DNA of 64,000 nt from an uncultured Muribaculaceae bacterium. GTDB taxonomy: Bacteria > Bacteroidota > Bacteroidia > Bacteroidales > Muribaculaceae. The position numbers and the translations under genes were made by a program. The notes below the pieces were generated by a model, which saw only the letters and a program-made list of their open reading frames with translations, had not been told where the DNA came from and searched no databases. Positions 1 to 7,463 of the stretch are shown here, piece after piece; position 1 is the stretch's first letter, and each line of letters starts with the position of its first letter. The DNA is taken from NCBI GenBank assembly GCA_910579105.1, contig CAJTRT010000007.1, positions 6,082-70,081 of the forward strand, written 5' to 3'.

Positions 1-95
1 GACAGCTCGTAGCGCGAGAGCAGCGGCTCTTCTGCCCCGGCGGCAATTGACACTGCCAGAAAGCAGAGATAAAACAGTATCTTGGAGAGTCTCAT
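1..95 (-). CDS. Secreted protein, N-terminal fragment only
   Basis: Reading leftwards from an ATG at 95, the frame stays open to the window edge. It encodes about 31 residues beginning MRLSKILFYLCFLAV, followed by SIAAGAEEPLL. A basic start, a hydrophobic core and a small-residue AAGAEE region look like a signal peptide, so the product is probably exported. The start lies five bases beyond the stop of the dihydrouridine synthase gene, so the two are probably co-transcribed. Nothing of the mature domain is visible and no family can be named. Confidence 0.6.
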   Translation of the reverse strand, partial: MRLSKILFYLCFLAVSIAAGAEEPLLSRYEL

Positions 96-100
96 ATCAT

Positions 101-1108
101 TCAGTTTTGTGATTGTTCGAGATATGCCGGCAATATCCGATGCTCGACATCGTCGAGGATTTCCCACAGACGCTGGAGACTGTCGGCCCGCAGCATGGCC
201 ACGCGCGTGTCGCGGAAATTCGGAATCCCCTTGAAGAGGGAACACACCGCGAGGTGGCGGCGTATATGCAGTATTCCGCGGTACTCGTCGATTCGGTCGA
301 CACTCTCGGAAATCTGCCGGCGCAGTATGGCGAACTTGTCGGCGATTGTGAGCGGCCTTTCAACCTTCCTGTATAGCAGTGTCTGCTTCATATCGCTGAA
401 CACCCAGGGATTGCCGATCGCGGCCCGGCCGACCATCACCCCGTCCACACCATAACGGTCAAAAGCCTCCACCAGCCGTTCGGGAGTGGTGATGTCGCCG
501 TTGCCGATCACCGGAATCGACAGGCGCGGGTTCTCTTTCACGCGGGCAATCGTTTCCCAGTCTGCCTCCCCGGTGTAGAGCTGCGAGCGCGTGCGCCCGT
601 GCACGGTTATCGCCCTTATGCCGCAGTCCTGGAGCCTTTCGGCAAGCTCGACTATGATTTTGGAATTGTGGTCCCATCCCAGGCGCGTCTTGACAGTTAC
701 CGGCAGTTTCACAGCCTTTACCACCTCACGGGTGATTTCCAGCATCTTTGGTATGTCGCGCAACAGACCGGCTCCCGCTCCCTTTCCGGCGACCTTCTTT
801 ACCGGGCAGCCGAAATTAAGGTCTAAGATGTCAGGACCAGCCTCTTCCACAATCCTCGCCGCTTCGACCATCGGGCCCACCTCGCGTCCATAGATCTGGA
901 TGGCAGCCGGGCGTTCCGCCGAAGCGATGGACAACTTGCGCGTCGTAGCGGATATGTTGCGTATCAAAGCATCGGCCGACACAAATTCGGTGTACACCAT
1001 ATCGGCACCCAATTCTTTGCAGATCAGGCGGAACGACTGGTCGGTAACGTCCTCCATCGGAGCAAGCATCACCGGCCTTTCACCCAGGTCGATGTCAGCG
1101 ATTCTCAT
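101..1108 (-). CDS. dusB: tRNA-dihydrouridine synthase (DusB family)
   Basis: FMN-dependent enzyme that reduces uridine to dihydrouridine in the tRNA D-loop. The N-terminal TIM barrel opens with MLAPMEDVTD near residue 14. The NFGCP motif holds the catalytic Cys (about residue 101), followed by the glycine-rich KGAGAGLL stretch, and GNGDI and GRAAIGNPW mark the FMN-phosphate side. About 335 aa is normal for the family. A TTG directly upstream (1111) could extend it by one codon, but the ATG at 1108 is the natural start. A TAACTTAGCGG box on the minus strand near 1138 resembles the Bacteroidetes -7 element. The secreted-protein gene follows closely downstream. Confidence 0.93.
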   Translation of the reverse strand: MRIADIDLGERPVMLAPMEDVTDQSFRLICKELGADMVYTEFVSADALIRNISATTRKLSIASAERPAAIQIYGREVGPMVEAARIVEEAGPDILDLNFGCPVKKVAGKGAGAGLLRDIPKMLEITREVVKAVKLPVTVKTRLGWDHNSKIIVELAERLQDCGIRAITVHGRTRSQLYTGEADWETIARVKENPRLSIPVIGNGDITTPERLVEAFDRYGVDGVMVGRAAIGNPWVFSDMKQTLLYRKVERPLTIADKFAILRRQISESVDRIDEYRGILHIRRHLAVCSLFKGIPNFRDTRVAMLRADSLQRLWEILDDVEHRILPAYLEQSQN

Positions 1109-1246
1109 CAAGCGTGAAATTTTATAACCGCTAAGTTACAACATTTTTCCCAACCAAGAAAACAGCGCCGCTGTTTTGCCCCAAAACTCCAACAATGGCG
1201 ACACGTATATGAATGGCGCCCCGCCTTTGCCGGAAGGACGCCACTC

Positions 1247-1433
1247 ATAAGTAACTGTTCAAAATTATTTTATACTAACGGGTCTGATGATTTCAATGTC
1301 TCTCCGGCAAAATTTCCGAATCTTTTCCTCTCTTCATCAGTCGTGTAGCTCGCTACACTCCTTCTTCATCGAGAAAAATCTCCTGGAAATTTTTCTCGGA
1401 TAAACATTAAAATAATTTCGACCAGTTACTTAT
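1247..1433. repeat. 187-bp imperfect palindrome with 26-bp terminal inverted repeats
   Basis: The gap between dusB and obg (1109-1446) holds no gene. It is dominated by an element whose ends, 1247-1272 and 1408-1433, are inverted copies matching at 24 of 26 positions and starting ATAAGTAACTG. A second, weaker pair of arms lies inside (around TCCGGCAAAATTTCC and GGAAATTTTTCTCGGA). The centre is the perfect GTGTAGC-TC-GCTACAC at about 1336-1351. The whole unit could fold into one long hairpin. It looks like a MITE or a large REP-type element. No other copy was seen in this window. Confidence 0.75.
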
Positions 1434-1446
1434 CAGTCCGACGCGG

Positions 1447-2622
1447 TTATTCCTCGCCGTCCCAGTCGTAGTCCAGGTCCGGATCGAAACCGTCGTCCTC
1501 CATATCTTCGGGAAGAAGGTCTTCTTCGGGCAGCGGTGACGGCTCGAAAATGAACTCGTCCTCCTCGCGCACGCGATGGTGGCCGTCGAGCGGACGATGG
1601 GTGATCGGAGACTCCTCGATGCGGTTGGCGTCGTCGGTGATCGCCTTCCAGAGAGCGTCTTTAAGCTCCGTCAGCCCCTGGCCGGTCACTGCCGATATAA
1701 AGACATGGGGTATGTCAGCTGGAAGCGTCGGCTCAATCTCGGCTTTCAGCTCGTCGTCGAGCATGTCACTCTTCGAGATTGCCAGTACGCGCTCCTTGTC
1801 CATAAGCTGCGGATTGAAACGGCGCAGCTCTTCAAGCAGTATGGCGTATTCGCGGGCTATGTCGTCGGCATCGGCCGGAACCATGAACAGTAGCACGGCG
1901 TTGCGCTCGATATGGCGCAGGAAGCGCAGTCCGAGCCCTTTTCCCTCGCTCGCACCCTCGATGATTCCGGGAATGTCGGCCATGACGAAGGACCGGTTGC
2001 CGCGGTATTCCACTATCCCCAGCTGGGGCTCCATCGTGGTGAACGGGTAATCGGCGATCTTGGGGCGAGCCGCCGACAGGGACGACAGCAGCGTCGACTT
2101 ACCGGCGTTGGGGAATCCTACGAGACCTACATCGGCGAGCAGTTTCAGCTCCAGCACGACGCTTTTCTCAATGGCGGGTTCCCCCGGCTGGGCATAGCGC
2201 GGGGCGCGGTTGGTCGGCGACTTGAAGTTCCAGTTGCCAAGCCCCCCCTTGCCACCGCGGAGCAGCTTTACCTCCTGCCCGTCCTCGGTAATCTCGCAAA
2301 GGAACTCGCCGGTGTCCGAATCGAACACCACCGTGCCGCACGGCACCTCGATAACCTGGTCCTCGCCATCACGGCCCGAGCTGCGGCCCCCCGAACCGGC
2401 CTGACCATTGCCGGCGAACACGTGGCGCCGGTATTTCAGCGGAAGCAGAGTCCACATGTTCTTGTTGCCGCGGAGTATGACGTGGCCGCCGCGGCCGCCG
2501 TCTCCGCCGTCAGGCCCCCCTTTGGGGATGTACTTCGCCCGGTAGAAATGGCTCGAACCAGCGCCACCCTTGCCGGAACGGCAAAAAATCTTAACGTAGT
2601 CTATGAAGTTTGAATCAGCCAT
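1447..2622 (-). CDS. obg: Obg-family GTPase (CgtA)
   Basis: Essential GTP-binding protein that associates with the 50S ribosomal subunit and links ribosome maturation to growth. The first 155 or so residues form the glycine-rich Obg fold ([18 protein letters not shown]). The G domain follows, with G1 FPNAGKST at about 170-177, G3 in [10 protein letters not shown] and a G4-like SKSD. The protein ends in a very acidic tail ([10 protein letters not shown]), as is common in Bacteroidetes Obg. At 391 aa the length is typical. It starts 42 bases after the CBS nucleotidyltransferase gene, so read-through from that cluster is possible. Confidence 0.96.
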   Translation of the reverse strand: MADSNFIDYVKIFCRSGKGGAGSSHFYRAKYIPKGGPDGGDGGRGGHVILRGNKNMWTLLPLKYRRHVFAGNGQAGSGGRSSGRDGEDQVIEVPCGTVVFDSDTGEFLCEITEDGQEVKLLRGGKGGLGNWNFKSPTNRAPRYAQPGEPAIEKSVVLELKLLADVGLVGFPNAGKSTLLSSLSAARPKIADYPFTTMEPQLGIVEYRGNRSFVMADIPGIIEGASEGKGLGLRFLRHIERNAVLLFMVPADADDIAREYAILLEELRRFNPQLMDKERVLAISKSDMLDDELKAEIEPTLPADIPHVFISAVTGQGLTELKDALWKAITDDANRIEESPITHRPLDGHHRVREEDEFIFEPSPLPEEDLLPEDMEDDGFDPDLDYDWDGEE

Positions 2623-2664
2623 AAATAACTGTTGAATTGTCGTTTGTGTCGCGCGCCCATTTGT

Positions 2665-3711
2665 TCAGCCGAGCCATTCGCGGTGGTGGCGCATCAGTTC
2701 CTCCGCGTGCCGGAAGTCTGCCGGGGAGCCGATGTCGATCCAGGTTCCGTTGAGCGGAAAGTGGACGACTTTAAGCCCGTCGGCTATGGCATGCTCGATA
2801 AGGTCGGTGGCGTCGGTGCGCGAATCGGTCGGCAGCGTATCGAGCAGCCTGTTTGAGAAGATGTATATCCCGGCGTTCGCAAGATGGGAATATGTCGGTT
2901 TCTCGCTAAGGGCCGTGACCCTCGCGCCGTCAGTCGAAAGAATCGCGTAGGGAACCGACACGGCGTACGGTATCGCGGCTATCGTGACATCGGCCCGCTC
3001 TTCCGCGTGCCGGAGATACATTTCTTCAAGAGAAACATTTGTCAGCAGATCGGAGTTCATCACCAAGGTGTCGGAAAATCCGCCGAGGCGCTCCGCGAGC
3101 GCGGCTGAACCGATTGTGCCGAGTGGCCGGTCCTCCCTGACGCATCTCACCTCTATGCCGCATACCGGGACGGCGAAATGCCGCTCAATCTGCTCGGCGA
3201 GGTAGCGCGTGGTCACTGTCACATCCCTGATGCCGGCCCGCGCCAGGTTGCGTATGTTATAGTCGATTATCGGGTGCCCGTCGATTTCGAGCAGCGGCTT
3301 GGGCGTTGTGAGCGTGAGTGGGCGCAGACGCTCCCCCTTGCCGCCGGCCATAAGTATAGCCGACAGGGGGAGCACGGTGTCCTGCCGCGTCAGGTCGAGC
3401 AGCCGCTCCACCCGCCCGTTTTCATCGACCACCGGTAGCAGCCGTATGCCCCTGGAACGAGCCTTTCGTATCGCCCGCACGTCCTCAGGGCGCTCCAGGG
3501 CGGCGAAGTCGGTATTCATCACCGCGCTCACAGGGGCTTCCAGGCGCGTGCCGCGGATCAGCGCCCGGCGTATGTCGCCGTCGGTGACGGTGCCGCGCAG
3601 CCTCCCTTCCGCGTCGGTAACGACCAGGGTCATAACCTCTCCGGAAAGATCGTTGAGACGGCGGAGCGCCATAAGCACCGAGTCTGTTTCGTATATGGAG
3701 TGTCGTCGCAT
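2665..3711 (-). CDS. CBS-domain sugar-1-phosphate nucleotidyltransferase (PtmE-like)
   Basis: Two CBS motifs occupy roughly residues 1-115. A nucleotidyltransferase domain then begins with ILMAGGKGERLRPLT and KPLLEIDG. This arrangement is that of Campylobacter PtmE, which makes GDP-glucosamine for the legionaminic acid pathway; other NDP-sugar pyrophosphorylases of this shape exist. The start lies three bases after the stop of the cytidylyltransferase gene, and the preceding gene encodes a NeuC/LegG-type epimerase. The set therefore reads as one operon for nonulosonic acid supply. The guanylyl specificity is inferred from family and context, not visible directly. Confidence 0.8.
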   Translation of the reverse strand: MRRHSIYETDSVLMALRRLNDLSGEVMTLVVTDAEGRLRGTVTDGDIRRALIRGTRLEAPVSAVMNTDFAALERPEDVRAIRKARSRGIRLLPVVDENGRVERLLDLTRQDTVLPLSAILMAGGKGERLRPLTLTTPKPLLEIDGHPIIDYNIRNLARAGIRDVTVTTRYLAEQIERHFAVPVCGIEVRCVREDRPLGTIGSAALAERLGGFSDTLVMNSDLLTNVSLEEMYLRHAEERADVTIAAIPYAVSVPYAILSTDGARVTALSEKPTYSHLANAGIYIFSNRLLDTLPTDSRTDATDLIEHAIADGLKVVHFPLNGTWIDIGSPADFRHAEELMRHHREWLG

Positions 3712-3714
3712 ACG

Positions 3715-4434
3715 CTATTGTTGTTTTAAGCCCATGACGGTTTCCGCTATCGCCCAGTCGAGGGGCGAATCGATGTCGAGCGACCGTTCGCGGGGCATTT
3801 CGTAAGGGACGCGGCGGGGAAACGCTCCCAGCGGCATCCGGCGTATCGATTCAGGCGAGATTACATAGACCGCCCCGTTGTATTCCCACGCCCGCGGCGC
3901 GTCCTGTCTGCGGGTCAGCAGGCCGTCACCCTTGGAAACGCGTAGAAACCCGTCCGCGTCTGTCTCGAAGCAATTATAATAAGGGTTCGCGTCAGTCTCC
4001 GCCACGCTGACTGCCATATCTGTCTCTCCCGGGCGGAAAGCCGCCATGCAGCCGAGTATGTCGTCTGCCGTCCGCAGCGGGGAGGTCGGTTGCAGAAGCA
4101 CCGCGGTGTCAAACGCTATGCCGTCGCGCGCGGCCCAGTCCATCGCGTCTATTATCACCTCGCGTGAACCGGAGGTATCGGATGCCAATGCCGCCGGGCG
4201 GCGGTAGGGCACCGCGATACCCAGGCTTTCGGCAACCGTGGCAATCTCCTCGTCGTCGGTCGACAGCAGTATGTGGTCGTCATCCAGTCCCAGACGACGG
4301 CACGCCTCCCTGGCCGCGTCAATGGTGTACGCGATCAGCGGCCTCCCGCACAAGGGTTTTATATTTTTTCGGGGTATCCCCTTGCTCCCTCCGCGGGCCG
4401 GGATTATGAACAGGGGGGTCATATTCGTTTTCAC
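3715..4434 (-). CDS. neuA: CMP-nonulosonate (acylneuraminate) cytidylyltransferase
   Basis: Activates a sialic-, legionaminic- or pseudaminic-type sugar with CTP before transfer to surface glycan. The N-terminus carries the cytidylyltransferase signature IPARGGSKGIPRKN, later LLQPTSPLR, and the C-terminal DIDSPLDW stretch holds the metal-binding aspartates. At 239 aa it is a single-domain enzyme. Translation could begin at the GTG at 4434 or, less close to the upstream gene, at the ATG at 4422; both leave the motif intact. With a PtmE-like neighbour the likely sugar is legionaminic acid (LegF role), but NeuA cannot be excluded. Confidence 0.88.
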   Translation of the reverse strand: MKTNMTPLFIIPARGGSKGIPRKNIKPLCGRPLIAYTIDAAREACRRLGLDDDHILLSTDDEEIATVAESLGIAVPYRRPAALASDTSGSREVIIDAMDWAARDGIAFDTAVLLQPTSPLRTADDILGCMAAFRPGETDMAVSVAETDANPYYNCFETDADGFLRVSKGDGLLTRRQDAPRAWEYNGAVYVISPESIRRMPLGAFPRRVPYEMPRERSLDIDSPLDWAIAETVMGLKQQ

Positions 4435-4437
4435 TGG

Positions 4438-5625
4438 TTATTCAGCGGGCTGGTTAAGAATCGGGTACGGGTCAACGAAGCGCTTGACCGTTATGTCGGA
4501 GAGATTGACCGTGGTAAGAACCTCGACGATGCGGCGCAGCGTGTCGGGCTTGTGGTACGGGTTCTCCGTCTCGGCAGCCATTCGTTTCCCGGCGGGAGAA
4601 AGGGCGAACAGAATCGCCTCGCGTATACTGTCGGCATCGGCCTCGCAGTGGATTACCGAGGTGGCGGCGATGCGACCGCACTGGCGTATGCCGATGTCTA
4701 CCGTGGGAATCCGAAGCGAAGGCACCTCCACTATACCGCTCGACGAGTTACCAACCACGGCGGCCACATAACGGAGCAGCGACAGGTAGCGCGCCCGCCC
4801 GAGCGACGGCACCACGGCCACCCGCCCCGGATTACAGCGGGCGTAATCATTGATCATGTCGATAATCACCGCCCCCTCTGGATCGTTGTTGGGATAGGTG
4901 AACACCACCTTGTTGTGGTGGAACGTGTCGAGCGCGTCGAGCAACGCCTGGCAGCGCTCGCTGACCGGCACCGGGTCGCAGGTAGCCGGATGGAGGGTCA
5001 CCAACAGCGTGCCGGCCCCGATCTTCATACCGATGAACTCCTCGAGCTCCTCTTTCGCCACCACCGGGTCGTGCTCTATGTTATAGACCCCTAACGCCCC
5101 GGTGTTGAACACGCGGCGCCGGTCCTCCCCCATTGCGATCACCCGGTTGCGATAAGCCTCCGTCGCGGTGAAATGAAGCGACGAGAGCTTCGTCAGGGCG
5201 TGGCGTATATTGTCGTCAATCGCCCCTTCCGAAATCTCACCCCCGGCGATATGCGCGATCGGCACCCGCATGATTGTGGCAGCCGTCGCCACCGCTAACA
5301 TCTCGTAGCGGTCGCCGAGAATCAGCAGCATGTCGGGGCGTATACGGTCCAGCGCCCGCGCGATTCCCGCGAGGCAGTCAGCGGTAGCCAGTGCGGTGTC
5401 GAGCGGCGAATCCGAGGCCGCCGGCATCGGCACCCTCGCATCCACAGCGAACCCGTCATCCTCGATCTCGCCGACAGTCATCCCGTACTTCTCCTCGAGA
5501 TGCATGTTGGTGGCCACGATGCTGACCTCCGCCGCCTCGCTGCGGCGCAGTTCCCTGGCCACCCCGCTGAGCAGCCCCCAGTCGGCGCGCGTGCTGGTTA
5601 CAACGCAAATCTTTCTCTTCTCCAC
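4438..5625 (-). CDS. Hydrolysing UDP/GDP-GlcNAc 2-epimerase (NeuC/LegG type)
   Basis: Converts a nucleotide-activated (di)acetamido sugar to the free mannosamine-type sugar, the precursor of nonulosonic acids. The fold is of the WecB/NeuC class: N-terminal VVTSTRADWGLL, GDRYEML, HIAGGE with EGAIDDNIRHALTKL, and C-terminal VVGNSSSGIVE for nucleotide binding. At 395 aa the length is right. It is the first gene of the cluster and is followed with almost no gap by neuA and the PtmE-like gene. Which substrate is used (UDP-GlcNAc for sialic acid, GDP-linked sugar for legionaminic acid) depends on that PtmE-like partner and is inferred. Confidence 0.88.
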   Translation of the reverse strand: MEKRKICVVTSTRADWGLLSGVARELRRSEAAEVSIVATNMHLEEKYGMTVGEIEDDGFAVDARVPMPAASDSPLDTALATADCLAGIARALDRIRPDMLLILGDRYEMLAVATAATIMRVPIAHIAGGEISEGAIDDNIRHALTKLSSLHFTATEAYRNRVIAMGEDRRRVFNTGALGVYNIEHDPVVAKEELEEFIGMKIGAGTLLVTLHPATCDPVPVSERCQALLDALDTFHHNKVVFTYPNNDPEGAVIIDMINDYARCNPGRVAVVPSLGRARYLSLLRYVAAVVGNSSSGIVEVPSLRIPTVDIGIRQCGRIAATSVIHCEADADSIREAILFALSPAGKRMAAETENPYHKPDTLRRIVEVLTTVNLSDITVKRFVDPYPILNQPAE

Positions 5626-5647
5626 GGCTTGCTTCTCCTTTCACCCG

Positions 5648-5679
5648 CAAAGGTAGCTCATTCCCCCGATTTACGCAAC
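5648..5679 (-). promoter_or_regulatory. Probable promoter of the nonulosonic acid cluster
   Basis: On the minus strand TACCTTTGCGG gives a full match to the Bacteroidetes -7 consensus TAnnTTTG (5655 down to 5648). A GTTG about 20 bases upstream (5679-5676) is a near match to the -33 TTTG. The box lies 23 bases before the epimerase ATG. Confidence 0.6.
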
Positions 5680-5695
5680 TTCGCGCCCCGCCCCG

Positions 5696-6802
5696 TCATT
5701 CAACCAGCAGGTAATTGGCGCTCCGGCCCCCCTCGCCGCTATCGCGGAGCATACCTTTGGCCAACAAGTCGTTGATGTCGCGAAGCGCCGTGTCTTGGGA
5801 ACAGCCGCAAATCTTAGCCCACTTCGAGGTAGTCAGCTTACCCTCGAAACCGTCCCACAAGCGGTTGACCACTTTGCGTTGGCGCTCATTGACAGCGCTT
5901 TCCCGGAATCTCTCCCAGTATGCTGTTTTCCGCAATGTTCGTTCCACGGCGGCTGAAGCCTGGATAATGGCACCTTCCAAACATCCAAAGAACCACAACA
6001 ACCACTCCGTTATATCCATTCCTCCTTTCTGCGTTCTTTCAAGCATCTCATAATAAGACCTCTTATTGCGGTTTATTTCAGCCGACATACTGTAATAGCG
6101 TGAATATTTCTCGTCCAACCTGGCAAGGAACATATCGGCAATGGTACGGCTTATGCGGCCGTTCCCGTCATCAAAAGGATGGATGGTGACGAACCACAGG
6201 TGCGCGACAGCCGCCATTACGAACGGAGGCAGATCAGTCGCGCCACACCACTGGACCAGCCTTGCCATTTCCGACGGCACAACGGCTGAAGAGGGTGCCT
6301 CGTAATGAACCTTTTCATGCCCCAGCGCGCCGGAAACGACCAGCATCGGCTCGTCCCCTTTACGCCAGTCACCCACCGTGATTTTATACATTCCGCTTCT
6401 TCCTGTCGGGAACAACGCCGCATGCCAGCCAAACAGCCGGTCGTCGGTCAAAGGCTCCAGGCAATTTCTGATAGCGTCAACCATCACATCAACAAGCCCA
6501 TCCACATAATGATCCTCCGCAAGCATACCGTCAGCCTCTATTCCCAGTCTGCGGGCGATACTGCTTCTTACCGAATCGCGATTGAGCGATACCCCCTCTA
6601 TCTCCGAAGAAGTGACCAGCTCGTCAGTCATCGCGGTCAGGCTCGCCTGGCTCTTCTCGTCAAAACCCAGCATTGACATCCGGCCGTTCAGTTGCCCGTG
6701 AAGCATACTCAATCGTGCCAATGGTTTCAGAATCGCGTCTGAATCCCATCTGAAATTCGGCCACTCCTCATTCTGCCAAATATATACCCTACGGCGCTGC
6801 AT
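5696..6802 (-). CDS. Fic-domain protein (class II, self-inhibited type)
   Basis: Fic enzymes usually transfer AMP from ATP to a target protein hydroxyl. The complete catalytic motif HPFDDGNGRISR is present in the middle of the protein (about residues 208-219). An N-terminal inhibitory helix motif, SSEIEG, fits the (S/T)xxxE(G/N) pattern of class II Fic proteins, so activity is probably held back by the protein itself. The N-terminus (YIWQNEEWPNFRW) looks like the DUF4172 extension, and the C-terminus like a winged helix. I start at the ATG at 6802 because a -7 box at 6816-6823 leaves too little room for the ATG at 6811. It may regulate its own promoter. Confidence 0.85.
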   Translation of the reverse strand: MQRRRVYIWQNEEWPNFRWDSDAILKPLARLSMLHGQLNGRMSMLGFDEKSQASLTAMTDELVTSSEIEGVSLNRDSVRSSIARRLGIEADGMLAEDHYVDGLVDVMVDAIRNCLEPLTDDRLFGWHAALFPTGRSGMYKITVGDWRKGDEPMLVVSGALGHEKVHYEAPSSAVVPSEMARLVQWCGATDLPPFVMAAVAHLWFVTIHPFDDGNGRISRTIADMFLARLDEKYSRYYSMSAEINRNKRSYYEMLERTQKGGMDITEWLLWFFGCLEGAIIQASAAVERTLRKTAYWERFRESAVNERQRKVVNRLWDGFEGKLTTSKWAKICGCSQDTALRDINDLLAKGMLRDSGEGGRSANYLLVE

Positions 6803-6815
6803 CGTTCTCATTTGG

Positions 6816-6872
6816 CAAATTTAATCATTCGCGGCGAAAACTCCAAACATTCGCCGCGAATTCGCGGCGAAT
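6816..6872 (-). promoter_or_regulatory. Fic promoter and palindromic operator candidate
   Basis: A perfect -7 box TAAATTTG reads leftwards at 6823-6816. Just upstream is the 24-bp perfect palindrome ATTCGCCGCGAATTCGCGGCGAAT at 6849-6872, made of two inverted TTCGCGGCGAA half sites. A third half site lies at about 6828-6838, between palindrome and box. This spacing is what an autoregulatory operator would look like. The binding protein is unknown; the winged helix of the Fic protein is one candidate. Confidence 0.55.
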
Positions 6873-6922
6873 AAACCCGCCAACCACCGCGTTGCCCCAT
6901 CCCGCTGGCGCACTCCCCGGCC

Positions 6923-7380
6923 GTAGGGACGCGGCGTGCCGCGTATAGCAGGGATAATGGGATAATTTGTATCAAACCTGGTAACTCGGATGCACGAGCC
7001 GTGCGTCCCTACAATTCGATGTTTTGCAACACCCTCGAGGTTAATTTGTATCGAACCTACTGATACGCGGCACGCCGCGTCCCTACAAGCCAATCCGACA
7101 TCCACACGTCCCCAAAGAGCGCCGGAGGCGCGGGGTGGTGGTAGCACATTGCCGAGCGGCGTAGCCGCGATGGCTGTGTGTATCCCAGCAGATAAGGATT
7201 GGGGTCTCGAAGAGGTCCGGCAATAACCTATGACACAAACCTATGACACACCCTATAAACCACGACTGGGAAAACATAACCGACCTCTTCGAGGCCGTTC
7301 CCCTCTCGTCGAATCACACACAGCCATCGCGGCTACGCCGCTCGGCAATGTGCTACCACCACCCCGCGCCTCCGGCGCTC
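6923..7380. repeat. Composite palindromic repeat, copy 1 (downstream of the LRR gene)
   Basis: The gap 6812-7463 has no credible gene. It begins with a short-palindrome pair: arms at 6923-6946 and 7063-7086 sharing ACGCGGCGTGCCGCGT and its complement. A second structure follows with perfect 65-bp inverted arms at 7117-7181 and 7316-7380; the arms contain GCACATTGCCGAGCGGC. Between them lie a GACCTCTTCGAG segment in both orientations and a duplicated CCTATGACAC. The same composite, in the same orientation, recurs at 10642-11020 on the other side of the LRR gene. It looks like a non-autonomous mobile or REP-type unit. Confidence 0.8.
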
Positions 7381-7463
7381 ACCAACAAACAATGGCGCGC
7401 CTCGGCGTATGCCTGGCGCGCCATCTGGAGATGTGTGTTTTATAGGATATTCTTGGTTACCGC

